Shown: positions 47,515-58,896, counted from the first letter of the stretch. The stretch is DNA of 64,000 nucleotides from Mesotaenium endlicherianum (GCA_009602735.1 WELA01000485.1:66831-130830); one strand, 5' to 3'. Made by a program: numbers and translations. The notes: a model not told the origin generated them from the sequence alone.

Positions 47515-48177
47515 TCAGGTGTATGGACTATGATCCCTACTGTGGGGGCAACAAGACCCCGCACTCGTTCTCCTGGCCCACCTCCCCAAGCAGGGGAAGA
47601 AGGTGATCTGACTGTACTTGGTAGCAGAGAAAGGCAGAAATCCCCAGAGGACAGGGGTACCAGGAGAGGGACACGTGGAGTATCCAGAGGCATGCCGGCC
47701 TTTCCCTTCGTCCAGGGACATGTACCTCTTGCCATGTATTTCAGCATCCTACTGGAATGCCTGCCTATGTGGGGATTAAAACCCAAGTGGTTGAAGAGCA
47801 GGCTACAATCCTTTGTTCTCCTCGAGGTCCAACTTTAGAACAAACAGGGTTCTTTAGAAGACCAGCTGACAAACCTAGAGGGCTGTCCAGGTCTAGGTCC
47901 AGATCTCAGCCTCCTAGTCTTGGAGCCCCAGGAACAACCCCCTAGACATCAAAACTATCATCTAGTCAAGCCTTGCTGGAGGTCTCTCTGTTTGCACCCC
48001 ACAATGAAAGTGGAATGAGGGTGGAGGTGACAATTTACTGTTACAAGTGATCCCCACAGCTAGGCAATAATGTTGAAGCAAGAGGCAGGCGGTGGGGGAT
48101 TAGTTATGTTAGTTTCTTGACCCGATAATTCTACTATTGAAGATTGTCAAGACGACAACGATTTAAGTTGGAGGGAT
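47515..48177 (+). mobile_element. Element C internal 3' end
   Basis: It starts abruptly at the B2 boundary. A plus-strand frame (47530-47838, then 47757-47945) is rich in Arg/Pro/Gly/Ser (PRGLSRSRSRSQPP) and looks like the tail of a polyprotein, but no domain is recognised. It ends in the purine tract AAGTTGGAGGGAT before the LTR. Confidence 0.55.
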
Positions 48178-48896
48178 TGTAGCGAATCAATATATTGGTA
48201 GAGATAATATTCATTTTAATATCATAGTTGAATAAGTTCAGCCTGCTGAACTTCAGTCAATATTGAGTCTGTTGGACTTTATACACTTATCAGTTTAAGG
48301 ACTCAGCCAGAAGCAGCAGGCTGAAGTCAAATTAAGTCAGCTTGCTGACACATTCTTTGACAGCCAGCTGACTTCCGTACTCGGTAGTAGCGAATTGCCT
48401 AGATATGCATCTAAGTGTGATATGCTAGATAAATGGCCAGATGACATCCCTAGGATGGATAGCGATTCGGGATGATGGGAGATGGCGGTGGATTTGGTTA
48501 ACCGAGGTCCTACCAACGTGGTTAACTCCCTGGTAGGCGGTGCCATCGCACTTGCCGTTGAACACTAAACTCATTTTATGTACATATGCGAGGTATTGCT
48601 CTCAAGTTCGGCATTTGGAAACGAGGCCAACTCTCTTATACAGCTTACTGAGAGATATTTGAATCCAAGGCAAGAAGCCGTTGATGCAAACTACCTTCTA
48701 ATCTTGCTTATGTATGAGTGTACTGATTGCATTATTGATGCTAGTTTGCTTGCATTTGACTTACGAGTACGTCCACTGCTAGTGTGTTGTCCTTTTGCTG
48801 TTTAATTAGTTAACAGAAAATACCATAAAGATTACTCGCTGACATGAAGATCTTTATTAATTGTTAATCGCCTGATTGATAAGACGATTCAATTCA
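48178..48896 (+). repeat. Element C 3' LTR
   Basis: TGTAGCGAATCAATATATTGG to GATTCAATTCA, 719 bp, matching the solo copy at 8067-8813. It contains GCTGACTTCCGTACTCGGTA and other shared blocks. Confidence 0.8.
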
Positions 48897-51070
48897 CCCT
48901 CCCACAGAAAACAAAAAGAATACCACATTTGACCCAGCTCACGTTTACGTGTGGAGTTGCTTGGATCTCTTGCACTAGAAGCCTCCTCCATTGGTTGTTC
49001 GTCATCATCTATGAAGTCCTCAAATCCAGAGTCTTCCGGATCACCCATATTCGCTAACAATTTAACACTACACATTAAACATTTGGAAAAAAAGAACTGG
49101 ACGTTGGCAGCTGTGGAGGCGAGAAAGTGATTACTGAATGCATGAGCATCGTATAGTTGTAGTCTTAGAGAGAGTCCGGGTGTAGATTTGCAGTTGCCTT
49201 GGTGGGTAATGTTTGAGGTTTAGTTCATCTGGCATGCTAATGTAGTTGAAATCTACGGTGTTAATGAGTACCACTTTGACACATGTACGCGCTAAAACAA
49301 GGTTTTGCCTCACCCGCGAGTTCTCGCGTAATTGGCGATGACTGGACTTGTCATCGACTATTTTTTGGTCACTTCGTAAGAGTCTGTGAATGTTTTGTCG
49401 TTTGCACGTGCGATTGGTTTATTGGTCAATTTTTACGCCGGCACACGTATTCAGCAAGTTGTACGGCCATAGTTGACGAAATACGTGCGTACGTATCCGC
49501 TATACGTATTAGACAAAAACATATTCCATAGCTAGGCCTGCAGCTACATTGTACAAAAGTTGAATCAAAGAATCACTGCACATCGTTCACAAGAATAATT
49601 GACGGTAGTGTGCTTTGTATATAAAGCCTACTATGACGTGTAGGAAGTAGAATGCACCATAGAAATAAATAGCTATTAAGTGGAAAGACCTGGGGTAAAG
49701 CACCGGTTTAGTGTGCCCTTTGATACCACCATGTCCAATAAAACATGTAGGTGCTAGAAAGTATAAGAATCATCCGCCTGATGATTCCAAGCGACCCTCG
49801 GAGGATCAACAGCCACAAGCTATATATGTTCACATTTCAGATGAAGCACTCGGTGATATTTAATATCTACCCATTAGGGCTGGTGTTTTCTCCCAGTGAT
49901 TACTTCACTGAGGAACTCGAGGCAATTCATCACAATGAGTATGAGAAAATACCGAGTGAGATTCATTGCTACTGTAAGAACATCTGCAGTTGACTCTGTA
50001 CTAGCTCAAGGATCCATCTATTTAAGGCATATGTCGGTCTTCTCAAGCATCCAGATAATGTCTTGTGGAAGTTGGCCAATAAATTTAGAGATAAGTACAT
50101 AGTCGCAACCTGCATTAATTCGCATGTACGGCAAGTTCATTATGACATCAGGTTGGACGGATAGCTAGCTCCAGCCTTCAGGCTTGACTTGGCTTACATG
50201 ACATGAGAAAGGGTGAGGCATTGTAGCCTCCATTTCAAACATAATGAACAGGATTGCACCTTGATCAACTTTCTACAGATCTAATTGCTATCTTACCCTA
50301 TAAAACAAACCGTACCCATGGCGCTAGTCAAGCTGCACCTGCTGTACAATTAAGCATCTATTCACTCACTGGTGACTGGAGGGTCCCGGGAGAGCCCCTT
50401 GCTTTAGGCTTGTGATATTGCAGCGAGGGCTAACGGCTCCGACATCGCCCCATCTCTGCAAGAGAGGCATGACCTTCCAGGTGCTATCGACTTTCGATTG
50501 GCTCCCGACTTTGGCTCTGACTTCCTCCACAGAATGCAGCTGCCCAGCGCCGTCGGCCAACTTCGTCCTCTTCCCTCCCTCCGTGTATCCCCTAGTAAAG
50601 TTGCGATTGTGCAATTACAATTTGCGCATATAAATATAGCCAAACTTTTGTATGACATGCATGGCAAGACCTGAACTACACCAATGACACAAGATCACTC
50701 AAAGTTGGCTCAGGAGTAAAACTTTATCCGGGTCCCAAAAATTGGTGTCAAAAAACAGTACATGCAATACTGACGTAGCACAATTTGTCGCACAGACCAA
50801 CAGTAACATCCATACTGCTACCCGCACGCCTTTTTGTGAGCTCTACACATTCACAAATGCCCCCACAGGTAGTACTCCACCTCTAATAGCACGAGAAAGA
50901 CCAACTACTTCACTAGCACGCAGGGGGCACAACCAGCCAATTCATACTTGTGATTAAGAAGCAAGAAAGTGTGGATTGTTCAAATGAATGTATAACGTAT
51001 AAAATGAAGGAATCTACACCAAATCAAATCGGCGTCTGAGGAAACTCGAGCGCACAGCTCCCGCTAAACC
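48897..51070. other. Intergenic region, no supported gene
   Basis: Small frames exist, including a minus-strand acidic peptide (48857-49045, MGDPEDSGFEDFIDDDEQP) and a frame with KLANKFRDKYIVA near 50060, but none has a recognisable domain or clear gene structure. A TATATAAA box lies near 49618. The last few hundred bases are probably the 3' untranslated region of the PPR-like gene. Confidence 0.5.
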
Positions 51071-51670
51071 CTATGCCTTGAAGCGGGCCTTGAAGCTGCT
51101 GCCGGCGGCAGCAGCAGCAAAGCCATACGCTGTCATCTTCACCCTCAACAGCCCAGCCTCTTGCATCGCATCCGTCGCCGCCGCCGCCCGCACCACCTCA
51201 CTTCGCCGCCCACGCCCTCCCACGCTCTCGCGCTCGCGCCCGCGCTCGCCGCTAAGCCTCACGTGATCGTCGCCCCCCTGCCCCTCCTCATCCCCCAGCT
51301 CCTCGGCAGCTGACAATACGGCAGCAGACGAGGGGGTGGCAGCAGAAGGGGAGGCAGCCGCAGCCGAGGCCAAAAGCCCCAGCAGCCGACGCTGGTGGTG
51401 GCGGGCGGGCAGCCGCCCAAACTTGTTCAGGTAGGCGCGGAGCGCGCGCGCCTCATCGCACGCCTCCAGCCGGTACTCCGCCAGCTTCCCGTAGCGCGCC
51501 AGGTAGCGCGCCGCCTTGCTGTGCGCGCACAGCGAGCGCACGTTGAGCGCGACCTCCAGCACCGCGGGCGGCAGGCCTGCGCGCCGCAGGCGCTGCGCGG
51601 TGCGGCCGACGGAGGCGGGNCGCACTGCGCCGCCAGGCTGTCCTCGTACAGCGCCAGGGGCTCCCGGAAC
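51071..51670 (-). CDS. PPR-like protein, exon 4 (last)
   Basis: The acceptor TTGGCAG lies before 51670. The exon completes an Arg codon split with exon 3 and reads FREPLALYEDSLAAQC. After the n at 51620 the coding frame moves by one (ASVGRTAQRLRRAGLPPAV, ALNVRSLCAHSKAARYLARY, RALRAYLNKFGRLPARHHQ), so one base is missing at the gap. The protein ends with an Ala/Ser-rich tail and KARFKA at TAG 51071-51073. FREPLALYEDSLA is the second helix of a PPR unit begun in exon 3. Confidence 0.75.
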   Translation of the reverse strand, partial: VPGAPGAVRGQPGGAVXPASVGRTAQRLRRAGLPPAVLEVALNVRSLCAHSKAARYLARYGKLAEYRLEACDEARALRAYLNKFGRLPARHHQRRLLGLLASAAAASPSAATPSSAAVLSAAEELGDEEGQGGDDHVRLSGERGRERESVGGRGRRSEVVRAAAATDAMQEAGLLRVKMTAYGFAAAAAGSSFKARFKA

Positions 51671-51817
51671 CTGCCAACAGGGCGTCCGGTGCGCACGCGC
51701 ATGCGCATGCGTGAGTGGAGACGCACACACACACACAAGCGCAGAGGCGGGGGAGATGACGCCATCAGATGATGCCTTCATGAAAGTGCCGACTGCAAGC
51801 AGATGCATGGATGTGTG

Positions 51818-51820
<3 letters not shown>

Positions 51821-51862
<42 letters not shown>
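51821..51862. repeat. (GA)21 microsatellite in intron 3
   Basis: An uninterrupted GA dinucleotide run between exons 3 and 4. Confidence 0.95.
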
Positions 51863-51867
<5 letters not shown>

Positions 51868-52238
51868 CGGGGGAGACGGCAAACTTTATCGAATCCCACC
51901 CGCCCCACCCGGCCCCGCATGCGTGCATTTCACTCCAGAAGAAGGGGGGGACAAAGAGATAGGGCAATTTAAAGAGGCCCCAAGACAGAGAAGGAGAGGC
52001 AGGCTTGGTCGATAGAGCAGGCAACGGCCGGCGAGTGGCACGTGGCAGCGGGCAGCAGGTGGCGCGCATGACTGCTGGTAACACAAGAACTCAGAAGCAC
52101 ACTGAAGCAAAAAGAGAGCATCTCCAAGTGTCTTCAAGCCCCCATCAAAACATCTGGCATGGAGATACTTTGTCTGAAGGGGGGGAAGGGAGAGGGGAGA
52201 GGGAAGGGGGGGGCTCAATTTGCGCGGAGGCTGCTGAC

Positions 52239-52462
52239 CTGGCGGCCTTGGCGTAGGCGGCGAGCACGAGGAACACGGTGTCGGGGTCCACCTGCGCCTC
52301 GTGCTGCCACATGTCCTTCAGGAGCTGCTCCGCCGCCTCCGCGTCGCCAGCCCACGCGCAGATCCGGATGAGCTCCGTGTAGGCTCTGCCATCTGGCGCG
52401 AAACCGTCCTGCTGCTTCGCCCACTGGAACACCTTGCTCGCCACGTGGGGGTCGCGCTGCGC
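52239..52462 (-). CDS. PPR-like protein, exon 3
   Basis: Acceptor GGGCAG and donor GTCAGC frame 224 bases. The peptide AQRDPHVASKVFQWAKQQ is followed by APDGRAYTELIRICAWAG, DAEAAEQLLKDMW and VDPDTVFLVLAAYAKAA. This is a classic pentatricopeptide repeat pattern (PD..Y..LI..C..AG....A..L...M). PPR proteins bind single-stranded RNA in plastids or mitochondria. The exon ends two bases into a codon, matching exon 4. Confidence 0.85.
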
Positions 52463-52609
52463 CTGCCCAAGAATTGCGGGCAGACAGCGGCGGGGGGTGG
52501 GGATGCGGACGGGCGGGAGGCGATGGTGGTGCAAGACGAGACACACGCCAAAAATTTAAATGAAAGGGGGCAGTCAGGAACCGGTATTCTGGCCCATAAA
52601 AAGCCAACA

Positions 52610-52805
52610 AGTGCCAGAGTGAGAACAGGACCCTCCAAAGCCGGGCAAGGTGCCTGGGGTGCCGGAGAGGAAACAGGACTTAGAGCCAGGCAAGGTGCCT
52701 GGTGGTAGCTAGAGTGCGAACAGAACCCTTCAGAAAGCCGGGCAAGACGCCTGCGGTGTCAGAGTGTGCTACAAGACCCTTTCAGCCGGGCAAGAAGCCC
52801 AAGCA
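52610..52805. repeat. Degenerate tandem repeat in intron 2
   Basis: Units of about 50-70 bp share GCCGGGCAAG(G/A)(T/C)GCCTG(G/C)GGTG, AGAGTG and ACAGGACCCT. At least four units can be seen. Confidence 0.7.
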
Positions 52806-53198
52806 GGCAAAAAGCCTTCAAAAGTGGTCCAAGCATGCCAAGTGGCAGACTAGTGGCAGGAAGACAGCTGGTTTGTCAAGCCTTTCAACACGACGAAAAA
52901 GGAAAGTTAACATAGTTTTGTGTGCAGCAGCAGGAGCAGCAGCAGCAGAAGACCCGCATCCAAAGAGCAGCAGACGGAAGCAACAGCAGCAGCAGACAGC
53001 AAGCTGATAAGCAAGCGGACAGGCGAGCACGCGTGCTTGCTCGCCAAAAGGTGGGTGCCAGAGCGCTGCAATGGCCGACCAGACACCAGTGAGTTCAAGC
53101 CAGCCGGCCAGCGAGCGAGCGAGCGAGCCAGCCAGAGCGAGCAAGCAACCAAGCAAGAGCGACCGAGCGAGAGTGCGAGCACGCGAGTGCTTGCTCAC

Positions 53199-53417
53199 CT
53201 GGAGCAGGCGCTGCACGGTGCCGTGGTCCTCGAGGTCGGAGGAGGGCGCGCCCAGGGGGGCCGCCCCGCGGAGGGCGGCGGCGGCGGCGGTGGGGGGGAG
53301 GCCCGCGCCATGCGCGAGCTCCTGCAGGGCGAGGCGCTCACGCTCGCGCTCCAGCTTTGTGGCCTCCTGCCGCGCCAGCTTTAGCCGCCGCATGGACCAC
53401 GACGGCCCCGGCAGCAC
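53199..53417 (-). CDS. PPR-like protein, exon 2
   Basis: Acceptor CCCAG and donor GTGAGC frame 219 bases (73 codons, phase 0 on both sides). It reads VLPGPSWSMRRLKLARQEAT then a Glu/Arg-rich helix (KLERERERLALQELA), an Ala/Gly-rich linker and DLEDHGTVQRLLQ. The helix looks like a coiled coil. The phases fit exons 1 and 3 exactly. Confidence 0.7.
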
Positions 53418-53439
53418 CTGGGCACCAGAGGAAACCACG

Positions 53440-54340
53440 CTGTCACGCTGTCAGCGGGGGGTTCAGCTTCAGCCGCCGCATGAGGCCACGACGGCCCCCC
53501 AGCAGCACCTGGGGATCGGGGTCGCGTTGTGGATGCCGGAGGCATGAGGGACGTTAGGAGTGTTAGTCTTTTGAGGTAGTTGAGGCGTCAGTGGGGTTCT
53601 TCAGCCTCAGCGGGCGCATGGGGCCACGACGGCCCCGGCAGCACCTGGGCGTCAGATAGGGGGCCGAGGGCGTTTCTGTTGGTCGTAAGGTATTCAAAGG
53701 AATCAGAGATCGCGCTCACCTTTCAAGCGTTTGGGGTATTAGTGGCGAGGCATTTGATGAGGTGTGCGCTACTCGTAGGGTTCAGCTTTTGCGTGAGGCT
53801 CAACCTTTGCGCGAGGTTCAGAGTCAGCTTGAGGCGCCGAGGGACGACGGCGGCCAGGGGCAGCACCTGGGCATAAACGGCCAGATCGCGCTTGGGGTGC
53901 GTGCGGTTCCGTCGTGAGATATTTTGATAACCAGCGGATCACTTTCAGGGCGTGTGTGGGGTCGCGAGGTGTTTGCGTTGGTCGTGAGGGCCAAGCTTCG
54001 GCAAAGACGGCCGCACGGGCAATGACGGCCCCCGCGGCTCCTGGGGCCCAGCAATCAGGGGCCGCATTCGGGGGCATTTTAGGGTCTACGTCATGAGGTC
54101 TTTAGTCTCGTGTAGTTGTTGGAAGTTTCAGCCCCCGGGGCAGCATTCCGGGAGCATGCCGATTCGCCGCGTCGGTTTCGAGTGCTACTTGTGAGCTGGA
54201 GGGCTTCAGGGCAGCACCCGGTGGTCAGCTCTGGGGTGTCAGAAAGTGTTAGGGGTGTTAGTCAGTTGTGAGGTTGGTCGTAATGTCGTTCTTCGGTAGT
54301 GAGAGGCTTCAGGGCAGCACCTGGGAGATCAGGGGTGAAG
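53440..54340. repeat. Degenerate repeats of the exon 2 acceptor region within intron 1
   Basis: The segment around the exon 2 boundary (CCACGACGGCCCCGGCAGCACCTGGG-like, plus strand) recurs near 53465-53515, 53598-53655 and 53840-53875, with shorter CTTCAGGGCAGCACC forms near 54205 and 54303. Each retains a CAG/GTGCTG junction on the minus strand. Confidence 0.8.
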
Positions 54341-54640
54341 TTTGCGGCGCCAGTTGCAAGGCTGCAACTTTTTCGGGGCAGCAGCCGGCCAGGCCATCCG
54401 GGGCCGCGTGTGGGTCTGAGGCGCGGGGTCATGGGCTTCAGGAACACGCTACACTCGAGGGATGTGGGGAGTCCAGGGTTTAAAGCAGCAGCCACGAGGC
54501 CTTTGGGATGTAAGTCGCAGAATCAAAACTCTTAAGGCAGGGCTTCAGATTGAGAGGTCAGGGTTGCACACGAAAGAGGCGGGCAAGAGGCGGACAAGAG
54601 GCGGGCGACGAGCAGTAATAGAAAGGTTTGGGATCTGTAC

Positions 54641-56000
54641 CTTGTTGCGACCAAGGCCCCTCCTCCTCCACAGCTTGTTGATCTCCGCCTGGATGGCTGC
54701 CTCTTTGCCGTCGTCCTTCATCTGGCCCGCAGCAACGGCCGCCGGCTTCCTGCCACTTGGCACCATCCCAGGCCTCATCCCAAGGTCCAGCACGCCTCCA
54801 ATCGTGCGCTGCCACGGCTTCTTTGCCAGCTGCTGCGCGCGGGCGGCGGCAGCGGCTGCAGCAGCGGCTGCAGGGACAGGTGCTCTCTCCCCCAAGGAGG
54901 AGGAGGAGGAGGAGGAGACCAGTGTGGCAGCCCCTCGTCCACCTGTCCTGCTGTAAGCAGTCCTCCTGGTTGGGAAGTGCCCCCCCACGGCTCCAACCCC
55001 CACCCCCTGCCTGGGCTGCTGCTGCTGCTGCTGCTGCTTCAGCAGCGGTAGATTCCTCAGATCAAGGGTGGAATCGAGCACGATATCCGGCTCCACCTGG
55101 AAGAGAGACTCCTCCATTGAGTTCTCCCCCTGCAGCTCCTTCTCCTGCTCCTGCTCCTGCTCCTGCTCTTCCTCCTGCCCCTCCCCCTCATAGTCCTCTG
55201 CTCCTCCTGGCCCCCCATAGCCCGAGCTCCTGATGCTCCCTGGGAAGGCTGGCAGAGGAAGCAGAGGGAGCGTGCCGCCTGCTCGCCGGGAATGCCCTTG
55301 AGAGTACGCATGGTTGCGAGAGCTGCCGTGCGCATGCGCATGGGCATGGGCATGCGCACCGTCATGGGCATGATCCTGGGCATGGGCGTGGGCATGAGCG
55401 TGGGCTTGGGCATAGGGATGGCCATGAAGGTTCACATGCGCATGACCATGGGCATGGGCAAGGCCGTGGGCGTGGGCGCCAGTGCCAGTGCGGGGTTGGA
55501 CGCGGGTGTGGGGGTGGGAGTGAGAGCGGGAGTGGGGGCGAGTGTGGGGATGATGCGGAGGGTTGAGCTTCTTAGAGGACGGGGAGTATACATATATGCC
55601 AGGTGACACAAACCCTAGCTCTGAATGTAGCCCTGGCTCAGAAGCCGCCACAGTGACGAGCCCCGCAGGTGGAGCGCCTGAGCCTTCGTGCTGGCAGCCG
55701 CTACTGCTGCTACTGCTGTCACTACTGTTGCTGCTATTGCGGTTGCTGCTGCAGCTGCTACTGCTGCTACTGCTGCTGCTGCTGCTGCCATTGTGCTGTG
55801 CAGCGGCTGCTGACTCTTGATCCACGATCCAAGGGGCAGCACCGCATGGGGAGCTGTGGAAGCTCCTGGGGCCACTGCAGGCTGCACCTGAAGCAGGCGC
55901 ATCTGGTGCAGAGTGGGGCACTTGTGTGCTGAGGGGGGAGAGGTCGTAGAGGGACCAGCAGCTCCTGGAGAGGCGGTGCAGGCTGCCCTGGCTGAGCAGG
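54641..56000 (-). CDS. PPR-like protein, exon 1 (5' end uncertain)
   Basis: The frame is open from 56047 down to the donor at 54641 (KLWRRRGLGRNK, then GTAC). It has no ATG upstream of the low-complexity part; the first codon available is GTG, so an upstream exon or another start is likely. RSFHSSPCGAAPW resembles an organelle transit peptide. Then come Ser/Asn runs, a His/Ala-rich region of about 80 residues (AHAHAHAHAQDHAHDGAHAH), Glu/Gln runs, a Gln run, an Ala run and a conserved-looking basic end (AKKPWQRTIGGVLDLGMRP). The low-complexity parts match GCA/CTG triplet and GCGCAT-type repeats in the DNA. Confidence 0.6.
55300..55560. repeat. GCATGGGC/TGGGCATG minisatellite coding for His-Ala repeats
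   Basis: The plus strand shows repeated GGGCATGGGC, GCATGAGCGTGGGC and similar 6-12 bp units in frame with exon 1. They encode HAHA-type peptides on the minus strand. Confidence 0.85.
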
Positions 56001-56079
56001 TGAGCCCTTAAGCCCAGAATCTCCCTGTATCCCCATCCATCAGGCACATGCCGTGGCTAGGATTTCGGTGGCCTGACTG

Positions 56080-56340
56080 ACATGCTTGGAACCAAGCCAT
56101 GCAGATGCACATATGTGTGCCCTGACCTACATACAGACATGTACCAACATGTGTACACATGCACAAACATATGTACAAGTATGTACGAACAAAAGTACAG
56201 ACATTAAATACACGTGTGCATGTATCCATAGGAAGGTCGCAAGATACATAGACAAACGCAAATGTGTTAGTACACGTCACCACCTATACTAAACATACAA
56301 GATATGTGGGTGTGGTCAAACGTGTGTGTGCACCAGTGAT
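56080..56340. repeat. CA/ACATGT-rich low-complexity DNA
   Basis: Irregular ACATATGTGTG, ACATGTGTACACATG and similar purine-pyrimidine alternations. No gene is seen. Confidence 0.7.
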
Positions 56341-56389
56341 GGCTGCGTCTGACAACCCAGCCAGCTAAGACACCCCTCTAGGCGATATC

Positions 56390-57010
56390 AAGATCACTTA
56401 AGAACTGGCAAGTCGGCTTACAACAGCTTACATATTGCTTGAGCATGCAGAGACTGACGAGCCAGTTCATGTATGACAGCTCATATGAAAAATGAGCATG
56501 TGTGTCAGACGACGATATGAACAAACAAGCATGTGTCAAATAACGATATCATCATACGAGCATGTGTCCCATGATGATATGATAATATGGCGCTGTGCAT
56601 ATGACCGCTTACACAAGCTGGCGAATCAGCTCCTGCAGGAGCCTGAACTTACATGACACCTCATACAATGCTTAAGCATGTGTTATACGACGATTGTCGC
56701 ATGTCAAACGATCACATAATACACGACAGTACGTAACGTTGCTCACAAACCAAGCTCCACAGGAACCTGGACGAAGAAGTCAAGCTTATACATGGCAGCC
56801 CATTTGACTTATGAGCATACATCACATGACATATGATCAAAATATACATGACAGCCTATAAATATGCTGACAAGACAGCTTCTACAGGAGTCTGAACTCA
56901 GATAGTCAGATCGTATGTGTTACCGCAATAACATACGAGCTTATGCCACCTATACACATGACCAGATGGTATATGACAGCTCGTATATTTGCTTGCTGAT
57001 CAGCTTCAAC
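56390..57010. repeat. Degenerate tandem minisatellite, about 5 units
   Basis: Units of ~100-150 bp carry the landmark CAGCT(T/C)C(T/A)(A)CAGGAGCCTGAAC and then CATGACA(C/G)CTCATA and GAGCATGTGT. Copies occur near 56450, 56625, 56750, 56875 and 56998. Unit edges are fuzzy. Confidence 0.65.
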
Positions 57011-58299
57011 AGAAGCCTCAACAAGGTGATATGGGCTACGACATGAGCTATCATGTTATGGTTCTTTGTGTTCTGCGAATGCCTTTCTTAACTTCTGATA
57101 TCTGGAGGTTGTTCAGTTGTTATTCACAATCAAGATCGCCCATATTTCTTGGCAACAGACCTGTGGATTCTCTATGCACAGTTGTTAACCTGAAGACCAC
57201 CATAGCAGCGCATATTCATAAGTGTGACTGTGTATATATTTCTGAGTGTGTAAGTGCATGCATCATGTGCCCAGCTAAGGCATCTCCCACTATAACCAGC
57301 TGACCTTCATTGACTTCTCTGCGGGGTCTTGAGAAGGAATGGATCACTGCACAGCAGCTGGCATATTAAGCTAATCAGTCTAGGAGTGACGATTGGGTAC
57401 TCTAAGATAGTAATCATGTGGTAATCCTATTAAATCATTTTTAGATTCGAACCCTTGAAGAGCTTCAAAACAGATTCAAAGGCACAGTGTCAAACGCACC
57501 TTAACGTATTCATGTCTTCCTGAATACGCTGTAGCTTCCCCTTTCAGTGAAGCTAACGATATCACCAAAATTACGTCCTCTATTGGCGCCAAACGTAAAA
57601 AAAAATTTCAAAGCGCGTCGGCATTATGGGCCAGATCGGCACATACTATGATAAAGTCGTCTTCTTCCTGCATCACAGTCAAACCGCCCAATATATTTTC
57701 ATTCGCCTTCTTTCGTGAAAATGGACAGCAGCCTAAGGCTCGGATCTTCGGCTTCAGCGCCAGTTCGATCTCTCTAGCGTACTTAAAAGTGAATAGCAGC
57801 GCTTGAGTGGTCAATTCCGTAGCAGGTTAACATCAGCAAGAAGCAGGGAAAAGCAGGTGAGTAATAAAGTTGGCTACGAAGCACTCTAAAGTGGCTCTCA
57901 AGCGAACTGGGTGCAAGCTGGGTGTATGTGATCTGAGCCCCTCTGTGCAGTTCCCGACAGTCGTGTTCAGTCGTGTTCGTGTGATGAAGCCGCCGACTTT
58001 CAGTTCCACTCGATTCAGTGACATGCAGTCCAGCTTTTCTGGACTACGTTCTGCAATATTTTGTCATAAATAATAGTCGGTTTGAATTTTGTAAGTTGGG
58101 TCACGACCGCTCACGACTCACGAGTGGGGCTACGGTGGGCAGGACCGGACCGGACCTGCACCTGGCTTGCCTGGACCTACCGCGGCAACCCAGGCGCTAC
58201 TAGCCGAAGATTGGGCGGGGAAACTACACAATTCCCTCCATCTGTCTTCCCGTTTTATAATACTTCACACACGTCGTAACCCGTAAGGAGCCTGCAGGC
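57011..58299. other. Intergenic, no supported gene
   Basis: A donor-like CAG/GTGAGT at about 57857 and short frames without recognisable domains are all I see. A minus-strand 68-codon frame (57608-57814) reads like protein (RKKANENILGGLTVMQEED) but has no ATG. Confidence 0.4.
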
Positions 58300-58650
58300 G
58301 AAGGTAGCGCTTTCTATCACGGACAGGAAATTCCTGCATCGGAATCTGAGAGGTAAGAAGCAGTAGTGAGGAACGCGATGGACACAGCGGGGTACTCACT
58401 ATTTTCCTCGACGTTTCTTGTTTGACCTAACTGTGTATTGGGAAAGTTTTTCCTTGCCTTCTTAGTTGAGCCAAAGGTGTCTTGGACGACCCCGAGTCAG
58501 AGCATTTCTCATCTTGGGGGCAACTCGGGAAATTAAGTAACGTGAAATTTGAGGATTATATGGGCTTCTGTAAGCAATGCTTCGTAGTGGGCACTAGTAT
58601 TTAGAAGTGCGCTTAAAGATTCTTCAGGAGCATCTATCATAGCGCCAGCA

Positions 58651-58896
58651 ATGGGGCAATGTAGCAGCCATGCTTCTAAAGTTCCTCCCTCATGTAACAG
58701 AGCCTCAAGAAACAAAGCAAGAGGTAAGCACAATGACACCTTACATGCGCCCAAAGGTCACAGAAGCGCAACGAGGGACCACCACCGTACTGCAGCTGCT
58801 TGGCAATCAGCAGCTGCCAAGGCATCAGGAAAAGTAGGTGCGAGGACTTCCAACGCCGATGCTCCTGGAGCTGGAGGGGACGGAGGAGGCTTCTAA
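58651..58896 (+). CDS. Small protein with N-myristoylation/palmitoylation signal, possibly first coding exon
   Basis: The ATG at 58651 gives MGQCSSHASK, with Gly2, Cys4 and Ser6, which fits N-myristoylation plus palmitoylation for membrane anchoring. Unspliced, the frame runs 81 residues to TAA 58894-58896 (Ala/Gly-rich end). An acceptor TCTTCAG lies before 58628, and a likely 5' UTR exon ends at the donor GAGAG/GTAAGA at 58352. A second donor, AGAG/GTAAGC, at 58723 would end the exon after NKAR. This could therefore be exon 2 of a longer gene, such as a membrane-anchored kinase. No partner domain is recognised downstream. Confidence 0.45.
   Translation: MGQCSSHASKVPPSCNRASRNKARGKHNDTLHAPKGHRSATRDHHRTAAAWQSAAAKASGKVGARTSNADAPGAGGDGGGF

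Noticed and set aside
49600-49640. TATATAAA box as promoter of an RNA gene
   Set aside because: No snRNA, tRNA or other structured RNA could be recognised nearby.
52910-53540. Long plus-strand frames opposite PPR exon 2 and its introns
   Set aside because: Arise from GC-rich antisense of coding and repeat DNA; no domains and no consistent splice phases.
54757-55932. Plus-strand frames with Met-Gly or Leu runs opposite PPR exon 1
   Set aside because: Antisense readings of triplet and GCATGGGC repeats; the minus frame carries the conserved end and the donor site.
57608-57814. Minus-strand 68-codon frame with protein-like composition
   Set aside because: No ATG (starts at TTG), no domain recognised, no convincing acceptor upstream.
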